The notes under the pieces: model-generated
Told to the model about the DNA's origin: nothing
Database searches by the model: none
Seen by the model: the letters and a program-made list of their open reading frames with translations, nothing else
Translations under genes and position numbers: made by a program
NCBI RefSeq assembly: GCF_023343835.1
Contig: NC_064447.1
Span: forward strand, 9,258,501 to 9,322,500
Source of the DNA: Lagopus muta
Lineage: Eukaryota > Chordata > Aves > Galliformes > Phasianidae
Direction of reading: 5' to 3'
DNA length: 64,000 nt
Part shown: piece after piece, positions 20,801 to 33,284 of the stretch
Layout of the letters: each line of letters begins with the position of its first letter
Position numbering within the stretch: position 1 is the stretch's first letter

Positions 20801-23800
20801 TGATCTAGGCTGCCTCTGGCTCTGCCTACCTGTGGTGATCACACAATCCACATCGCGGGTCTGGAACTCTTGGTTGAAGAAGTCTGGCCTTGAAGCCTCC
20901 AGCTTCTTGTCATAGCAGGGCATCACTGTTACGTGGTATATCTTATTAGGTGTTAAGTGCTGGAAAAAGGCAAAGCAGTTGCATTGGTCAATATCAAAAC
21001 TGTCTTGTGGGAGGTGTTTTCCAAGTATAAATGAGAATGATGAAACTAACAGTGCCATGCTTCTGGAAATACTGTCCTTTATTACTGAACATGGAAAAAT
21101 ACATTTTTTCTCTCATAGAACCCAATTCTAGTCCGTAGAAAATGACAACAGTAAGGTCTCCCATGGTCTTTCCACCCCACTTTTCCTAGTGCAAATGATC
21201 CAAAGTCAATCAGTGAAGAAATCCTAACTGTTCAGTTAGATGACACGTTTCTTCCATGCTAACTAAGATGCAGCCCCTGCATCAGCAACTAAGAAACGAT
21301 CAGAAGTTGGACAAAATCCTCATGGCCATCCAGCAAAATAAGTACAAACTGAGGAAATATGTCACTGACTCAAGGCTATTGTTTCACTATCTTGTGCCAA
21401 ATATTCTTAACAGCTGCCAATTTTTGTAATAAGCATGCATGTGTCAGCATTTGTTTAATGCAACTGTTAAGCCAGTGCTCATTAATGGACAATAAACCAT
21501 ACAAGCATACATGGTGCTTAAGTTTGCTGCTGGACAACTCTGGGCTATAGCACTAGTCTTTAAGCACCAAATTTGCACTTGGAAAGATTCCAAAGGTTAA
21601 AGAGTGAGAACAGAACTAAGTAAAACTGAAAGAACACAAAGTTGGGAAAGAGCAAGCAATTTTTAGACAAGACATGATCTGCACGTACGCACTGACCCAA
21701 GTTTCATTTTGGGATAATTTATTTTAACTTGTTCACAGCCTTAGACAGCAGGAAAAAAAACACACAGAAACAAGTGAGATATAAGCACAAGAATCATGAA
21801 AAATCAGATTCCTTGGACTTTCACAATAAGATACAGAGATTTCAAGTAATCCATGAAGCGTGAACTTAATGCTGCTGTCCCAGTTGCAAGTTTCTCCATA
21901 GGAATCACAGAACTGAGAGTGCCTTTGCTGGAAATTTGCAAGATAAAACCAAATTATCTTCAATCTTTAATGTAAACAGTACAGGAAAATGTATCAGCTT
22001 GTGTTCAATACACCTTACCTGCTGCTCTGCAAAATGGCCCTTTATCAAGGAGCCCATGATCTGCTGTGGAGACTTAGTGGTGCTGATGTAAGGAATGATG
22101 AAACTGCCATGGGTTTTCTCTGCATAGCAGATCCAACCTGAAAATAGAACAATTAGCAAATAGTTGCAATCAATAAATATAAATATACATAAAAAGATGT
22201 ATATATAAATAACAAGCACCCCTTCACTCTGCCCAAAGCCAACCCCAGCCTCGCCACCCATTCATAACCATTTTCAGACTCAGTACAAAAGGCAAAGAGG
22301 TGTAACAATTCCATTTATAGAGATCAGTAGGTATTTCTATAAACCATTACCACTATTAACACCAAGATCTCTTTGTAAAGAGTAATATTTTAAGCAAATT
22401 AACCCATATGAACTTTTCTGAGTAGCCTTCTGAGTTCTTGTATGGGTGTATTACTAGAATGACATCTTATTAGTCCTGTAACTAATTTTGTACTACTTTA
22501 TCCTATTGTATGTATATACAATGTTATATTTTATATATATATTATTATATATATATATTATATATATATATATATACATTATATATATATATATATAATG
22601 TACTACTATTTCCTACCTGGACAGGCAGAAGCTAGCATTGGCAAAGCCTTTTTGTCTTCAGATTGCTTTCGAAAGCGTTTTACAAACTCTTTTTGGCTCT
22701 CCAGCAGGCTGAAGTTTCTTGAGAAAGTTGTGTCAAATACGTAGTGCACACCTAAGTGGTACAGCATGCACATTAAAGTTCACAAAGAAGATACAAGCAG
22801 CAAGCTACATGTCCTATTCACAGCTATCAACCTGTGCTTGAGAGTGAACTGTTTTCCCCAGCACATCAGCACAGTAAGACAAGAGCAGAAGTCATAGGAG
22901 GCATGAGAATAATTTAAAGCTGCTTTCCTCCATTACTCCAAGTTTATTTTGTGACTGAAGCTGCACAAAGTTTGTGTTTAATTCATATCCCCTTGGTGAG
23001 CTCATAAAAGCTGTGCCTGATGTACAGCCAGCAGTCCCCTGTGTGATGGTAGGGCACAATGCAGCACTTGCCTTGACTCTTTAAGAACGCAGTCAACTTC
23101 TTTGCTGTTTCCAGAACACTCATTTTACATTTTGCAGCTAATGAAGCCCTGGACTGTGGTGAAACAGAAACCACCACCAACTTCTGTTCACTGGGAGCTG
23201 CAGTCTTAAAAAAAATAAAAATAATAATAGAAAAGAGCTGTTCAGACAGTATTAATACAGCACATGCAGCAGTGCAGCATGCTAGAACTTCAGCAAATAT
23301 CTCCCAGTATTACTCCCAAGTTCCTAATACAGTAACCTACTATGTTAAAAAGCTATTTCCAAACCTGTGACAACTTTTTAGAAATTAGAAAAAAATCTAT
23401 TCTGTACTGAGAGTGTATTCAGATTTTATGTATACAGCTGCAATGTGTGCTTCTGCAGATGCATCACACCTAGATTAACATCTATTAATTCTGCAGCCTA
23501 CCTAACCCTGTCTCATCACCTACCTTGTTAAAAGATAGAGTTTTGTAGAACTCTTCATGGCTCTGTTGAGTGATTAAGACACTTTCTGCTGATGTAATGC
23601 AGCCACTGCAAGCTAAACAGTCGTTCAGAGTAATTTTAGCCTTCTCCAGTTTCTGTGCTCCTCCATCCTGGGAAGAAACAGATGAGGCACAGTTTTGGTC
23701 ACAGTACAGAATTGAGCAGGGTAGCAGTTTCTCATCTTTACTGTGTTTAGTAACACAGATACTGTCCTCTTTGCCCTCCTGGCTTATCAAGAGCAGAAGT

Positions 23801-25720
23801 ATTTGTTTTTTAGTAAGACAAGGAGGAAGACAGGCATCTTTCAAAGATTTCTTCAAAGAAAGAAGATTCTACAAAGAAGGAAGAATTCCATTCTTCATGG
23901 AATTTCTTGGTATGCCTAAGCAAATATGTTGAGAAACTTTAGGAAAACTTTACCAAGAGCAATAACTTGTTCTTTTTCTATTAAGAATAGAACAGTTGCT
24001 CTGGCCACAATCATTTCTGCTATCAGGTGGGCTGATGCTGCTTCAGAATACTGGCATTATTCTTTCCCAGGTGCAAATACGGCCCTTCTTGCTACAGACT
24101 GCAGCTGCAGTTTTAACCACACAACTGTAAACCACAGTTCCTAAGCCTTGAAGCACCAACCTCCAGCATGCACTGAACTCTGCACAGCAGAGAGCACGCC
24201 AGCTTTGCCACCCCTCCCAGATGCTGCTTATACTATTGAATACTGCAACCATTTCTCCACAGGAATCTTGAGTTTCTCTCCTTCTAAAGAGATTGTGCAA
24301 CCGGATTACAAATGTGTTACTATTCTCAATTGATGCTGAATGTAATTTAGTGTGTGCGAAACTTGCAGAGGGAAAACTGTATGGCAAAGTATCAGTGTGT
24401 GTGATGCTTTCTAATCTGTGATTCTGTGATCTTTTCTGGGTAAACAGGAAAATCTTAGCTTACAAATTCTGCATGGTGTTTAACAAATTTTAAAGTAATA
24501 ATATAAAAAAAATGAGAGAAAAATTTAAGGGTATTTAATTTAATCTCTTTTTTTTTTGAGTAAGGACTTCACTGTATGAAATCATGCAGTAAGAAAGGAC
24601 ATTGTCTCAAATAACGTAGGATAGCAAAACAAGAATTCTCAGCTTATCTGCTCTTAGAATAAAACCCACTAGTAATCAATGTCAGTGACTCGGAGCATGT
24701 AACAAAACTGCCTTACAAAACCTAATAATTTAAAAGGTAGACTTTGGAAAAAAAAGGTTTGTAACAAATGTTGCTGTTGTCATCAGCATTCTCACATCTG
24801 GGTCCTTAAGTAGCTGTGTCCTGTTTAAATACATAACAATCCATTAGCAGTGTCCAGATGTTTTACACTAGTAAAGAAAAGTCAGGCATACCTGAGTGAT
24901 CTGAAAATAGCTCCCATCGGCTTCAATTTTGATCTTAGCTGCTGCTTTCCCAGGCTTTTTTTCCACCTTTACAGGTTTGACACATTCCTAAAAGAGAAAT
25001 AAAAGGCAGAAGTTGAAGAGATGAGCGATGAAATGGGGAAGGCAGGTTTAAAATAAACCAGAATTATCAAACCCAAGCAATCATTCTCGAGTGAATGTCC
25101 ATTGCTCCGCTTTAAATTATGCTGGATCTACTGACTGTGCCTACGGCCACCAAGGGAAAACAGAAAGGCAGAATCTTACCCCTTTTTTACAGAATGAACA
25201 CTTTGTCAGCATCACACCAAAGCCAGAGGTGACTGCGCCCCTTCTGAACAACAGAGCTGTGTTCTAAGGAGCCCTGACAGGAACACAGGCTCTCCTGCAG
25301 TGCCATCCCCCCCCACATCTGACAGCTGAGCTCCCGTTCCTCGCTGCACATTGCAACGGATGGAGGCGTGGCCATGCAGCATTGCTAATGAAGTTCCGTG
25401 TCGTGTCGGAACGACCCTGACAGCCTCGGAAGGGCTGCCTGCAGATTTCTGTACTGTTCTATGATCGACTCCCAAGGGCGCTGCAGCATTTTGTGCCATT
25501 TTTATTGTTTGTGCGCCTTACGGCTCCTCGTCCTATTTCCACAGCTGCGACTCGCTTTGTCTCCCAGCAGCTCCCTTGCCCTGCCAGTATCTTTGAGCAG
25601 ATTAGGGCTGGCCCCGCGGTTCTCCGGGCGTTGGTTTGCCCCCCGAGCACCCACCTGCAAGGGCCCGATGTAGTCGTCCAGGTCCGTCAGCTGCAGCACC
25701 CCGCTGAACGGAGACGCCAT
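14809..25720 (-). CDS. CIAO3: Cytosolic iron-sulfur assembly component 3 (NARFL/IOP1), 11 exons
   Basis: Adaptor linking early and late steps of cytosolic Fe-S protein assembly; it resembles iron-only hydrogenase but is not one. Exons in transcript order: 25720-25655, 24987-24892, 23667-23524, 23204-23072, 22751-22617, 22137-22019, 20959-20830, 20611-20539, 17407-17270, 16242-16085, 15047-14809. They give 476 residues, the length of human NARFL as recalled. It starts [20 protein letters not shown]. Ligands of the N-terminal cluster are Cys24 and Cys71/74/77 (NDCLACSGC). Those of the hydrogenase-like cluster are in [15 protein letters not shown] and MACPSGCLNGGG. The protein ends in Trp, as family members do. 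Intron 4 has a GC donor (AAG then GCAAGTG), and only this choice keeps the frame. Convergent with HAGHL. Confidence 0.96.
22531..22597. repeat. (TA)n microsatellite in CIAO3 intron 5
   Basis: Interrupted TA dinucleotide array with short TTA and CA breaks. It begins about 18 nt inside intron 5, next to the donor of exon 5 (at 22616-22615 on the - strand). Confidence 0.9.
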
Positions 25721-25960
25721 CGTCGCCGCGCCGCCGTGAGGCGCGGCAGCCGGCGGGTGGGCAGAGAGCTGCGACGCTGTCGTAAAAGCGCGATGCCACA
25801 CTGCCGTCAAGTGAAGCGCGCTATCGTGAAACGTGCTAAGGAGCGCGCGTGCGTGGAGTCGTGCAGGCTCTGTGGCGCAGGGTTCGGTGTAGGAGCTCAG
25901 CTCGGTGCTTCGAAGGACGCAGTTTCGTTTCCATGAGTGGATACAGTGGTGTAATGATTG
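25721..25960 (-). promoter_or_regulatory. CIAO3: CIAO3 promoter and 5' UTR
   Basis: GC-rich sequence with frequent CpG (CGTCGCCGCGCC, GAGCGCGCGTGCG) immediately upstream of the CIAO3 start. This is the usual housekeeping type. No TATA box was recognised. Confidence 0.5.
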
Positions 25961-28900
25961 CTGAAGGCTGCTGATCCGGCTGTGGTGTTGCTTGAGGAAA
26001 TCTGGTGGGGTATCTTGAGCCCACAAAGCTCTGAGTTGGCCGTGCAAATTCTGACATGTTGCTTCATAGCCTGTATTTCTCCCGTCCTGGAAATCAACGA
26101 TGCAAGCGAAACGCCTGCAGGTGGCTCCGTGTGCTGCTGTGAACATGACGTCCAGCCAGGCTTATTGATAGTCTCGCTTGGTATAGCCTTTTCATCAGAC
26201 ACACGTGTGACACAAAGGGGTTAAAGCTTCCCTAGCCTGGTTTAGAAAGCACTGCCTGCTAGGGGTGTGACATTACTATGAACTGAAACAAATTCCTTGC
26301 TGGTGATAGCAAGGTGCTGTTGTGGGGAGAAAGTGCTTCAAAAGGGTGTTTAGAGCTGGTGCTTAGGGTCAGTCACGTAACAAACTGAGGTAGGCTTTCA
26401 GTTTGTGATCAGGATCTCTGACTCTCCTGAGGCAGGCTCTCTCTTTTTTCCTCCTCTCTTAGGAGTGCGTGTAACATCACCATCTGTAGGTGGCTGTGTA
26501 TGCACCCGTGCATGTCTACGTATATACAAAGCAGAGAGGGAGGTCAGACTGCTGTGTTACATCACAAGGCGTCAGCCTCGCTGTAAGGGGAAGCAACTGA
26601 AATCACATAAAGATTTTTAACAGGTAGCTGACTCATACAGGAGACCATTTTCTTGAAGCTATAGAGTACAGAGCTGCTTTGTACTTGAGAGTAAGGAGTG
26701 CCTGACAATTATTGCTATTTTTTGCTGCACTTGAGTGCATAATAGAGATGTCCAAGTGCTGACGGTACTTCAGGGCAGGATGGAGCAGAAGCATTGCTGG
26801 ATACCCACAGCACCTCACCCTTTCATACCTGGTGCTGTAGAAGGTGTGTGCTTTGGGAGGACCTGTTCACAGGAAGAACTGAGAACATAGCACAGCAGCT
26901 GACCCAAGTAGCACTGTTCTTGGAGTGCTGGATGCCAAATGCTTTTAATGGTGTGAGTTTCATGGTACAGCCAGAACTAATGGCCAAAGACCCAACGTTG
27001 TAACAGCCTGGTTCTTTCTAAGCAGTCTTTCAAGGCTGGGCTGGGCTCCCAGGACCATGTGTGAGCTCTGAGCCTCGCTGCTGAACTCTGCTTTTCCGAT
27101 GTCAATTACCTTAAAGCTGGTCATGTTTCTTAAACCTGGCTGCTGATCTGTCAGGAGGACTTCTGTACCCAGCTGAACAGGGCTAGGGCACTGCTAAACA
27201 CTTCTGCTCCAGTGCTGCCAGTCACGATACCAACATGAACAGAAACCTTGCCAAGAAAGAGGAAGAACAGATTTCACGGTACTTCTTTTTCAGTTTTATT
27301 AAGCTTATAATTCAGGAGGTTTGACTGTTAGATGTATGTGGTTTTTGTCTTTGTGCAACTCAAAAATGATTATAGAGAAGGAGGTAGAAAACAAGCAGAA
27401 TCTCCTGTGAAGTTCTGGCAAAGGGTGATGTGATGGTTGAGTTTTACTTCTAGCTGCTACTAATATTTGGTGCTCTTTGGCCTCTTTATCCCCACTCTTA
27501 AATCAGTTCCTCTGCCTTTTTATTTGTCTCTGTGATACTTCTTTTAATAGTGTGCAGTGGGAGTGCTGAGTGTCCAGAGCAGGGTTTACTGTGGAGTTAC
27601 TGGAGGAGGAGACAAATCAAGACTGGGTTTTTTTCCTGGGGTGGCCAAGGTAGGCAGGCTGTCTTCCATGGGCTGTCTGAAGGTAGGCAGGTCTCTGAGA
27701 CCTCTGGCTTTCTTGTCTTCTCCTTTGCAATTCAGAAGTAGCCTTGAGTGAAGACCTGTTGGTACATGGAGGTGAGCATTGATGCTCTTGCATGAACTGT
27801 CAGAAACAAACCTTCTGTGTCAGGTTCTTGTTGACCTCTCTGGAATTTGTAGGTGTGGGCACAGTACCATCTCAAAGCCAATAATGTTTATTTTCACATG
27901 TTTCCTGCTTGTAACCGAATGCTTAAGCAAGCAGAAGTGAAACAAGTTGCGTGTTGAACCAAGTACTGCCTTATTTATTAAAAAAATTTCTCCAGGTGAC
28001 ATTTAACGAGTAGGTACGCAGTTCTGCAGTCACAGAGCAGGATATGACCTGCTTACGCATTCTTTGGAAGATCTGCACCAAGATAAGGGTCAGCCCTGTC
28101 GATTTGAAACTACACTTGCACTGTTAGTAGGTCTGAGAGTATTGTTCACTTGCTTTCTGAACCAGTGGCCACTTTTACTGCTACAAGAAATCCACAGAGA
28201 CCATAAACCATGTGATGATTAACCTAGGAACAAACTCTCATGTTTTTGGGAACTGAAAATGAAGTCTTAAGGAACCAACATAAATGTCTCTGTTTTTTCC
28301 AAAGACGTGTCCTTTTCATACCCCCCGCCTATATCTCAGCTTGTAACCGTTCAACCTCCTTGCTCTTCGTGGCAAACCACATGTAAAAAGGATGTGAGAT
28401 GAGGATGCTGGAGGACAGCTTTCGGATCTCCTCTCTGCTGCCCTGAGACTCCCCAGTTTGCAAACCTCTCCCTGAACTCCGACCTCATCCAGTGATGGAC
28501 ATATCAACAAGACAGATCATATAGCTTTTCCTGCCCCAATTTACCTTCCCTGAAATGTGTATAACCTTACCTAACCTAATTTACCTTTCTTTTCTGCAAG
28601 TAGGAAGCAGCAGTTTTAGTCAAGAGCAGCTGGAGCGAAGGCAGGACTGTTCTGCAATGGAAGCACTAAGCCATAGAGCAGTGATTGGTTTGATGCCAAT
28701 GAAATCACAGTTCTCAAGTGTGGATATTTATTTAGTAGTGTTTCCTTGTTTGCATTTTTAGTGAGATAAGTAGAGGAGAATTTTCGCAGAGGCTTAATTC
28801 AGTTGTGGGGGAGTCTTCCTTTGTGTGCCAAGTCCCAGTAAGTCTGAGATCTGTACAGGGAGGGTAAAATAAGAGCTGGGTGCAAGCAATGACTGTATCA

Positions 28901-31900
28901 TAGCACTGCCTTTATGGTCTTGAGGCTGCTTATGTCTTAGATTTCTATTAGTATCTATGTGTGATGGACATGGATAAAAAGAATTAATTTAGTTTTGCTG
29001 TTAGAGTTGCATGTCTCCATATCCTCTCTTTGTACCTGGATCGTGTTGTCCCTGCTGGGTCCTGACAGTTTTCTTTTTCATGAAGCAACTAATGTAGGAA
29101 CAGAAAACGTCAATTATTTGAAAGATGCCTCCTCACTTCCAGTTGCCTCTTTGCCCTTCTGTACTATCACAGCAGTTTGATTTTCTTCCCTGGCAGCATG
29201 TGTTTGCTTTCAGCCTTCAGTATGTCTTTTTACAATTTTTATGCCATCTGTTTTTATTTTTTTTAACTGCCCCTTTTGGTTTCTCTTCAGCAAACTTTAT
29301 TTTGTGCTCTGTTGTTCCCATTCTTAAACCTCTCTTTCTGGTTCTGGGGTGCAGAGCAGGGCTGTGTGACCCCTGTGAGTTGTGGTAGCCCATGCAGGCT
29401 TGCAGATGAGCTCAGCGCTGGTCTGACATGAGTGAAAGCCTGACCACATCTTGTACAAACTCATGGCCAAATGTTCTTCTTAGCCCCCCTAGGGTAGTGG
29501 TCTGCCATGCAGTTTGCTTGCTCTTGGACCCGTGTTTGGATGGGAAGTTTGTCTGTGATGTGAGCATGTATCTGCTGGCCTGGCTCTGCTTCCCCAGCTC
29601 TGTCTACCTAATGGGAGATCTGACTTTTCTGAGACAGCCTGAAGCCCCTGTAGTTCTGCATGAAAGCTACAGGGAAATGCAGCGACTGGGCTGAGCAGGG
29701 CGTGTGGTCTGTGTGGCAGAGATGGGATCGGGAGAGATTTACTGCCTGCTGCCACACCTGGCTTAACATGGCAGGAACGCATCGACGACCAATTGTACAA
29801 TTTAGTGTTGCTGAGTAACACTTGAGCTGCCCTCGATGTCTCTGTCAGGCTGGGAGAGTAGAGGGTTGTGAATGCACTGACTCATTTTCCCATGGCACAA
29901 ACGATGTTTTAGGCCTGGCCCATTTCTACCCACCCTCTGCAGGTTTCATTGACTGCCCTCCTTCCATGACCCTTCAGTGTGAGTGTTAAGAAATCATGAT
30001 GCAAAACTAGGATTCATTCCCCACTTGCTATTGCGGGGAAATTTATGCGTTTGAGGAGGAGGTGACATAAAGACATTGGATTATTTGCAGTTTCAGGAGA
30101 GGGATGATTGCAGGGAGGGAGGAATGCAAGAAGGAAGAGAGGCGGAGAGAGGTCTCAGTAATGGCACTGAACTAGAAGTGACTGTACAGGTGAGCTCTAA
30201 AATCCCCCTCACATGCCAATGCAGGCTGCAGGCACTTCTGTCAGCAGGGCTGTATCCACTGGTACCACGAGGCAAGGCTGACTGAAATCTCTTTCAGTTT
30301 TGTGCTTCTCACATGAGATGGGACCTCAAGCTGTTTCGCACCAACAGGGAGTTTTATCAGCATTTGTGTTACATGCTCTGTGTTCCCATTGGTTTGTGAC
30401 TGAGGGGCTGCAAAGGGAGAGAAGTTCATCAAAGGTGGGGAGAGCAGGGCTTACGAAGGGCAAGTTGTGGAAATGAAGTTAATGACAGGAAGAGCTTTGC
30501 TTCTGGAGAGGTGGTAGCTGAGGGCGTGCTGGACTCCATCCCCTGAAAGACTTGTCTACCAGGTGTGGGCTGCAAATATCTCATTCTGGCTTAGTCACAG
30601 CTGCTGCCTGAATTGCTTCATGTTGCTAAGATAATAGGAATGAAGCACCTGCACCACGTCTTTTCTGGGTAGCACGAGGGTTATTACCAAATTATCAAAT
30701 CTACTTTTCTAGATTGATGTCACTTTGTGAGAGGCTGTGATGTTCTCCTGTCTGACCACCCATCTGCAAATCTTATCCTCATCTTGAAGCTGTGCTGCCA
30801 TGCATGGTTAATGCTACTGTGATGATGTGGCTGGGTAAAGCTGGCGTGTAGAAAGTGCAGGAAAACCTGCAAGAGACCAAACTGCTGTTTCCAGCATCCA
30901 GTGCTATGAAGTCAATCTGCATATGGCATCACATCCAAAAATCCTCTAGCCAGAAGCCTATTTCAGGAAGCTGTAGCTCTTACTTACGCTTACTTGAGCA
31001 GATACAAAGCCATAAATCAGCTCCAGCCTTATTCATTGCAATAATCAGAATTTTGCCAAATACTTGCTGCTTCTGCTCAGCCACTTTGTGAACAGAGCTA
31101 AGAAAAATAACAGTTTGTTTATAGATGAAAGTTCCTCCTTGCCTTCGTGAACTCTGGCATCTCTCCCCGTTGGGGGGGTTGCTTGGCACACTCTTTAGGT
31201 ACGCAGATTACCTGATCAACACAAGCAGAAAATCCTGACACTCTGCATTGCCCCCTCCCCTGGTTTCCTCATCAGTTGATGAGGCTCACTGTTGATTTTT
31301 CTGCTTTTCAGATGCATCCTGTTCTTCCGTTTCACCTTCGGATACCCCCGTGAGAAGCAGTGGATCTGGCTGCAGATGCAGAGCCATGCTGTGCCATGTT
31401 GCTGCTTTCTTCATCGACTCTTTTCTGGACCTGCAGTTCTTCCAGCAGCATGATCAGGACTCAGCAGCAACACGGGCTTACCTGACCTTCCTCTGTGAGC
31501 TGCCTGCTTGCAATGTGGACTTTCTGAAAGGCATAAGACACCAAAAGCTAAGATATTTGAAACCTTATTGAAGGATCTTCCATCTGTCTCAGGGAGACTT
31601 CTTTTGGATTTCCTGGAGAAGCAGCTTCTTGCTTTGAACTTTGATTATTTGCAAAATGATGCATTTCAAGTTTACATAGAAATGGATAGCTTAGATGGAA
31701 GCTGATGAGTTGGTTTCATGTGTGGCATCCTATGGACTCCTAGGTCAGAGAAACAATAAGTATGAATCAGTAATCTTGTACAAGTTTCAAAATAGCTGAT
31801 AAACATATTAAGCGTGCTAAGAAAACTGGGAGTGGGGAGGGAGCCGGTTTTGGGTACGTGGTGGTGCTGTGAGTCAACACCAGCTTTTCTCTGCATTGCC

Positions 31901-33284
31901 ACAAACACAGGAGTTGTAGGTGGGTGTGATGGGACAAGCCTGAGCCTGGGACTTAAATGGCTTATGGGAACCTTGAAAAAACATCAATAAAGTGACCAAA
32001 GACAGATTCTCAAATTTGAGTATGCAGAATTACTCGTTTGCACCCAAAGAAGTTGAGAGAGTTATGGTGGACAATTTCTTATTGGCTTGAGGACTCAGAT
32101 CTGAGGGTCAGAGAAACAAAGTCTGAACCAGACAGAAGGCAGTTTAATATCCCTCTCCTGTTGATATCTGCAGCTGGTCTCACTTTTAGTCTTGCAGATT
32201 GTGCTTGCTAAGTTCTCCTTGCTGAAGTGCTTGTAGGCTTACAGTTAGTTGGAGAACATTGCTGATGCACAGTTCTGGGGAGATTGTGAGGACCCATTCC
32301 ATGTGTTTTTCAGCCTAAGGAGCAGGACAAGTCCATCAAGTCATTCTTTGTCTCCTGCAGCATGCAGTTACTGCACACAGACCCCTTGTAACCAAATGCA
32401 AGCTCTTAATTGCAAAAAGTAAACAATGTTTTAATTAGAGCAGCTTGGCAGGACTGGAAATTCCATGAAGTTATATTCTAGGAATTGTGCAGATTTATTG
32501 AGAGAAAGGCTGTTTCTGGTGATAGGGAGATAGAGATCTCAGGGTTTACAGTTCTGAAGCTGTATAACTGTTGCATCCCATGAATGGCAAACGAGTCAAG
32601 TTTGGAGCATGGGGGGAATGCACTTATTCACTGCTCTCATCCTGCTCACTCCACGCAGACACTCTGAGATCAATGTTTCCAATGGTATCCAAGGGAATGC
32701 CGAGCACTAACAAAAAAACACACTTTTGTTTGCACTGTTAAACGTTTGCATCTTTAAGGACTTACAGGTGTGTCTGGCGCTCCAAATCCATCCTGTAATT
32801 TCAGATGTAATTTTGAGAAGCCAGAGACACACCCTGGTTTGCTCAGTGAAAAGCAGCCCTCTACGATCGGGGAGCCTCACAGTGAGGACCCAGTGACTGG
32901 TGGTTGGGAGGCGATTGCCACATTTAACCATCTGGGCAGGTTGTGCAAGCTGCTGTCTTCCTCTGCAGAGCAGAGCCCACCACCAACTTCAAGGCGTTGA
33001 TAGCAGTGAGTCTAGCTTCACTAACTCTGAATTCTCCTTACTCGATCAGGCTGAGCATACCCTCAAGTAGCTTCACGTGCTTTGGATCCAGTTTCAGGTA
33101 GGCTTTGTGAAGGTTGTTGATATTGTAAATTAGCTCAGCAAGCAGTTATTTGAATGAACGCTTTTTAACTTTCCTACCCAGGTTTGGTTTTTTTACAACT
33201 AAGTATTATTCGCTTCTGCTTTTTTTCTTGGCTGAAATAAGGTGATTCCTTGTGGGCACAGGCACTCTGAAGACCACTGCAGAA
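25961..33284. other. Gene-poor interval between CIAO3 and MSLN
   Basis: About 7.3 kb with no CpG-rich stretch and no recognisable gene apart from the coding-like fragment at 31312-31706. It may hold untranslated first exons and tissue-specific control elements of MSLN, but nothing marks them clearly. No intact transposon was recognised. Confidence 0.45.
31312..31706 (+). other. Orphan coding-like fragment, possible decayed or alternative exon
   Basis: A polypyrimidine tract and CAG at 31309-31311 precede an open stretch with non-random, leucine-rich sequence. One frame reads AAFFIDSFLDLQFFQQHD and FLCELPACNVDFLKG, then meets a stop at 31569. The overlapping frame continues with helical sequence (TLLKDLPSVSGRLLLDFLEK, LLALNFDYLQND) to a stop at 31703. 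The style recalls the helical repeats of mesothelin, stereocilin and otoancorin proteins, and MSLN lies downstream on the same strand. However, no good donor links it and the frame changes midway. I cannot assign it: decayed exon, unrelated relic or chance are all possible. Confidence 0.25.

Noticed and set aside
24405-24440. CR1-like tail (TGTGATTCTGTGATC) in CIAO3 intron
   Set aside because: Too short, and the upstream sequence does not read as CR1, so it may be chance.
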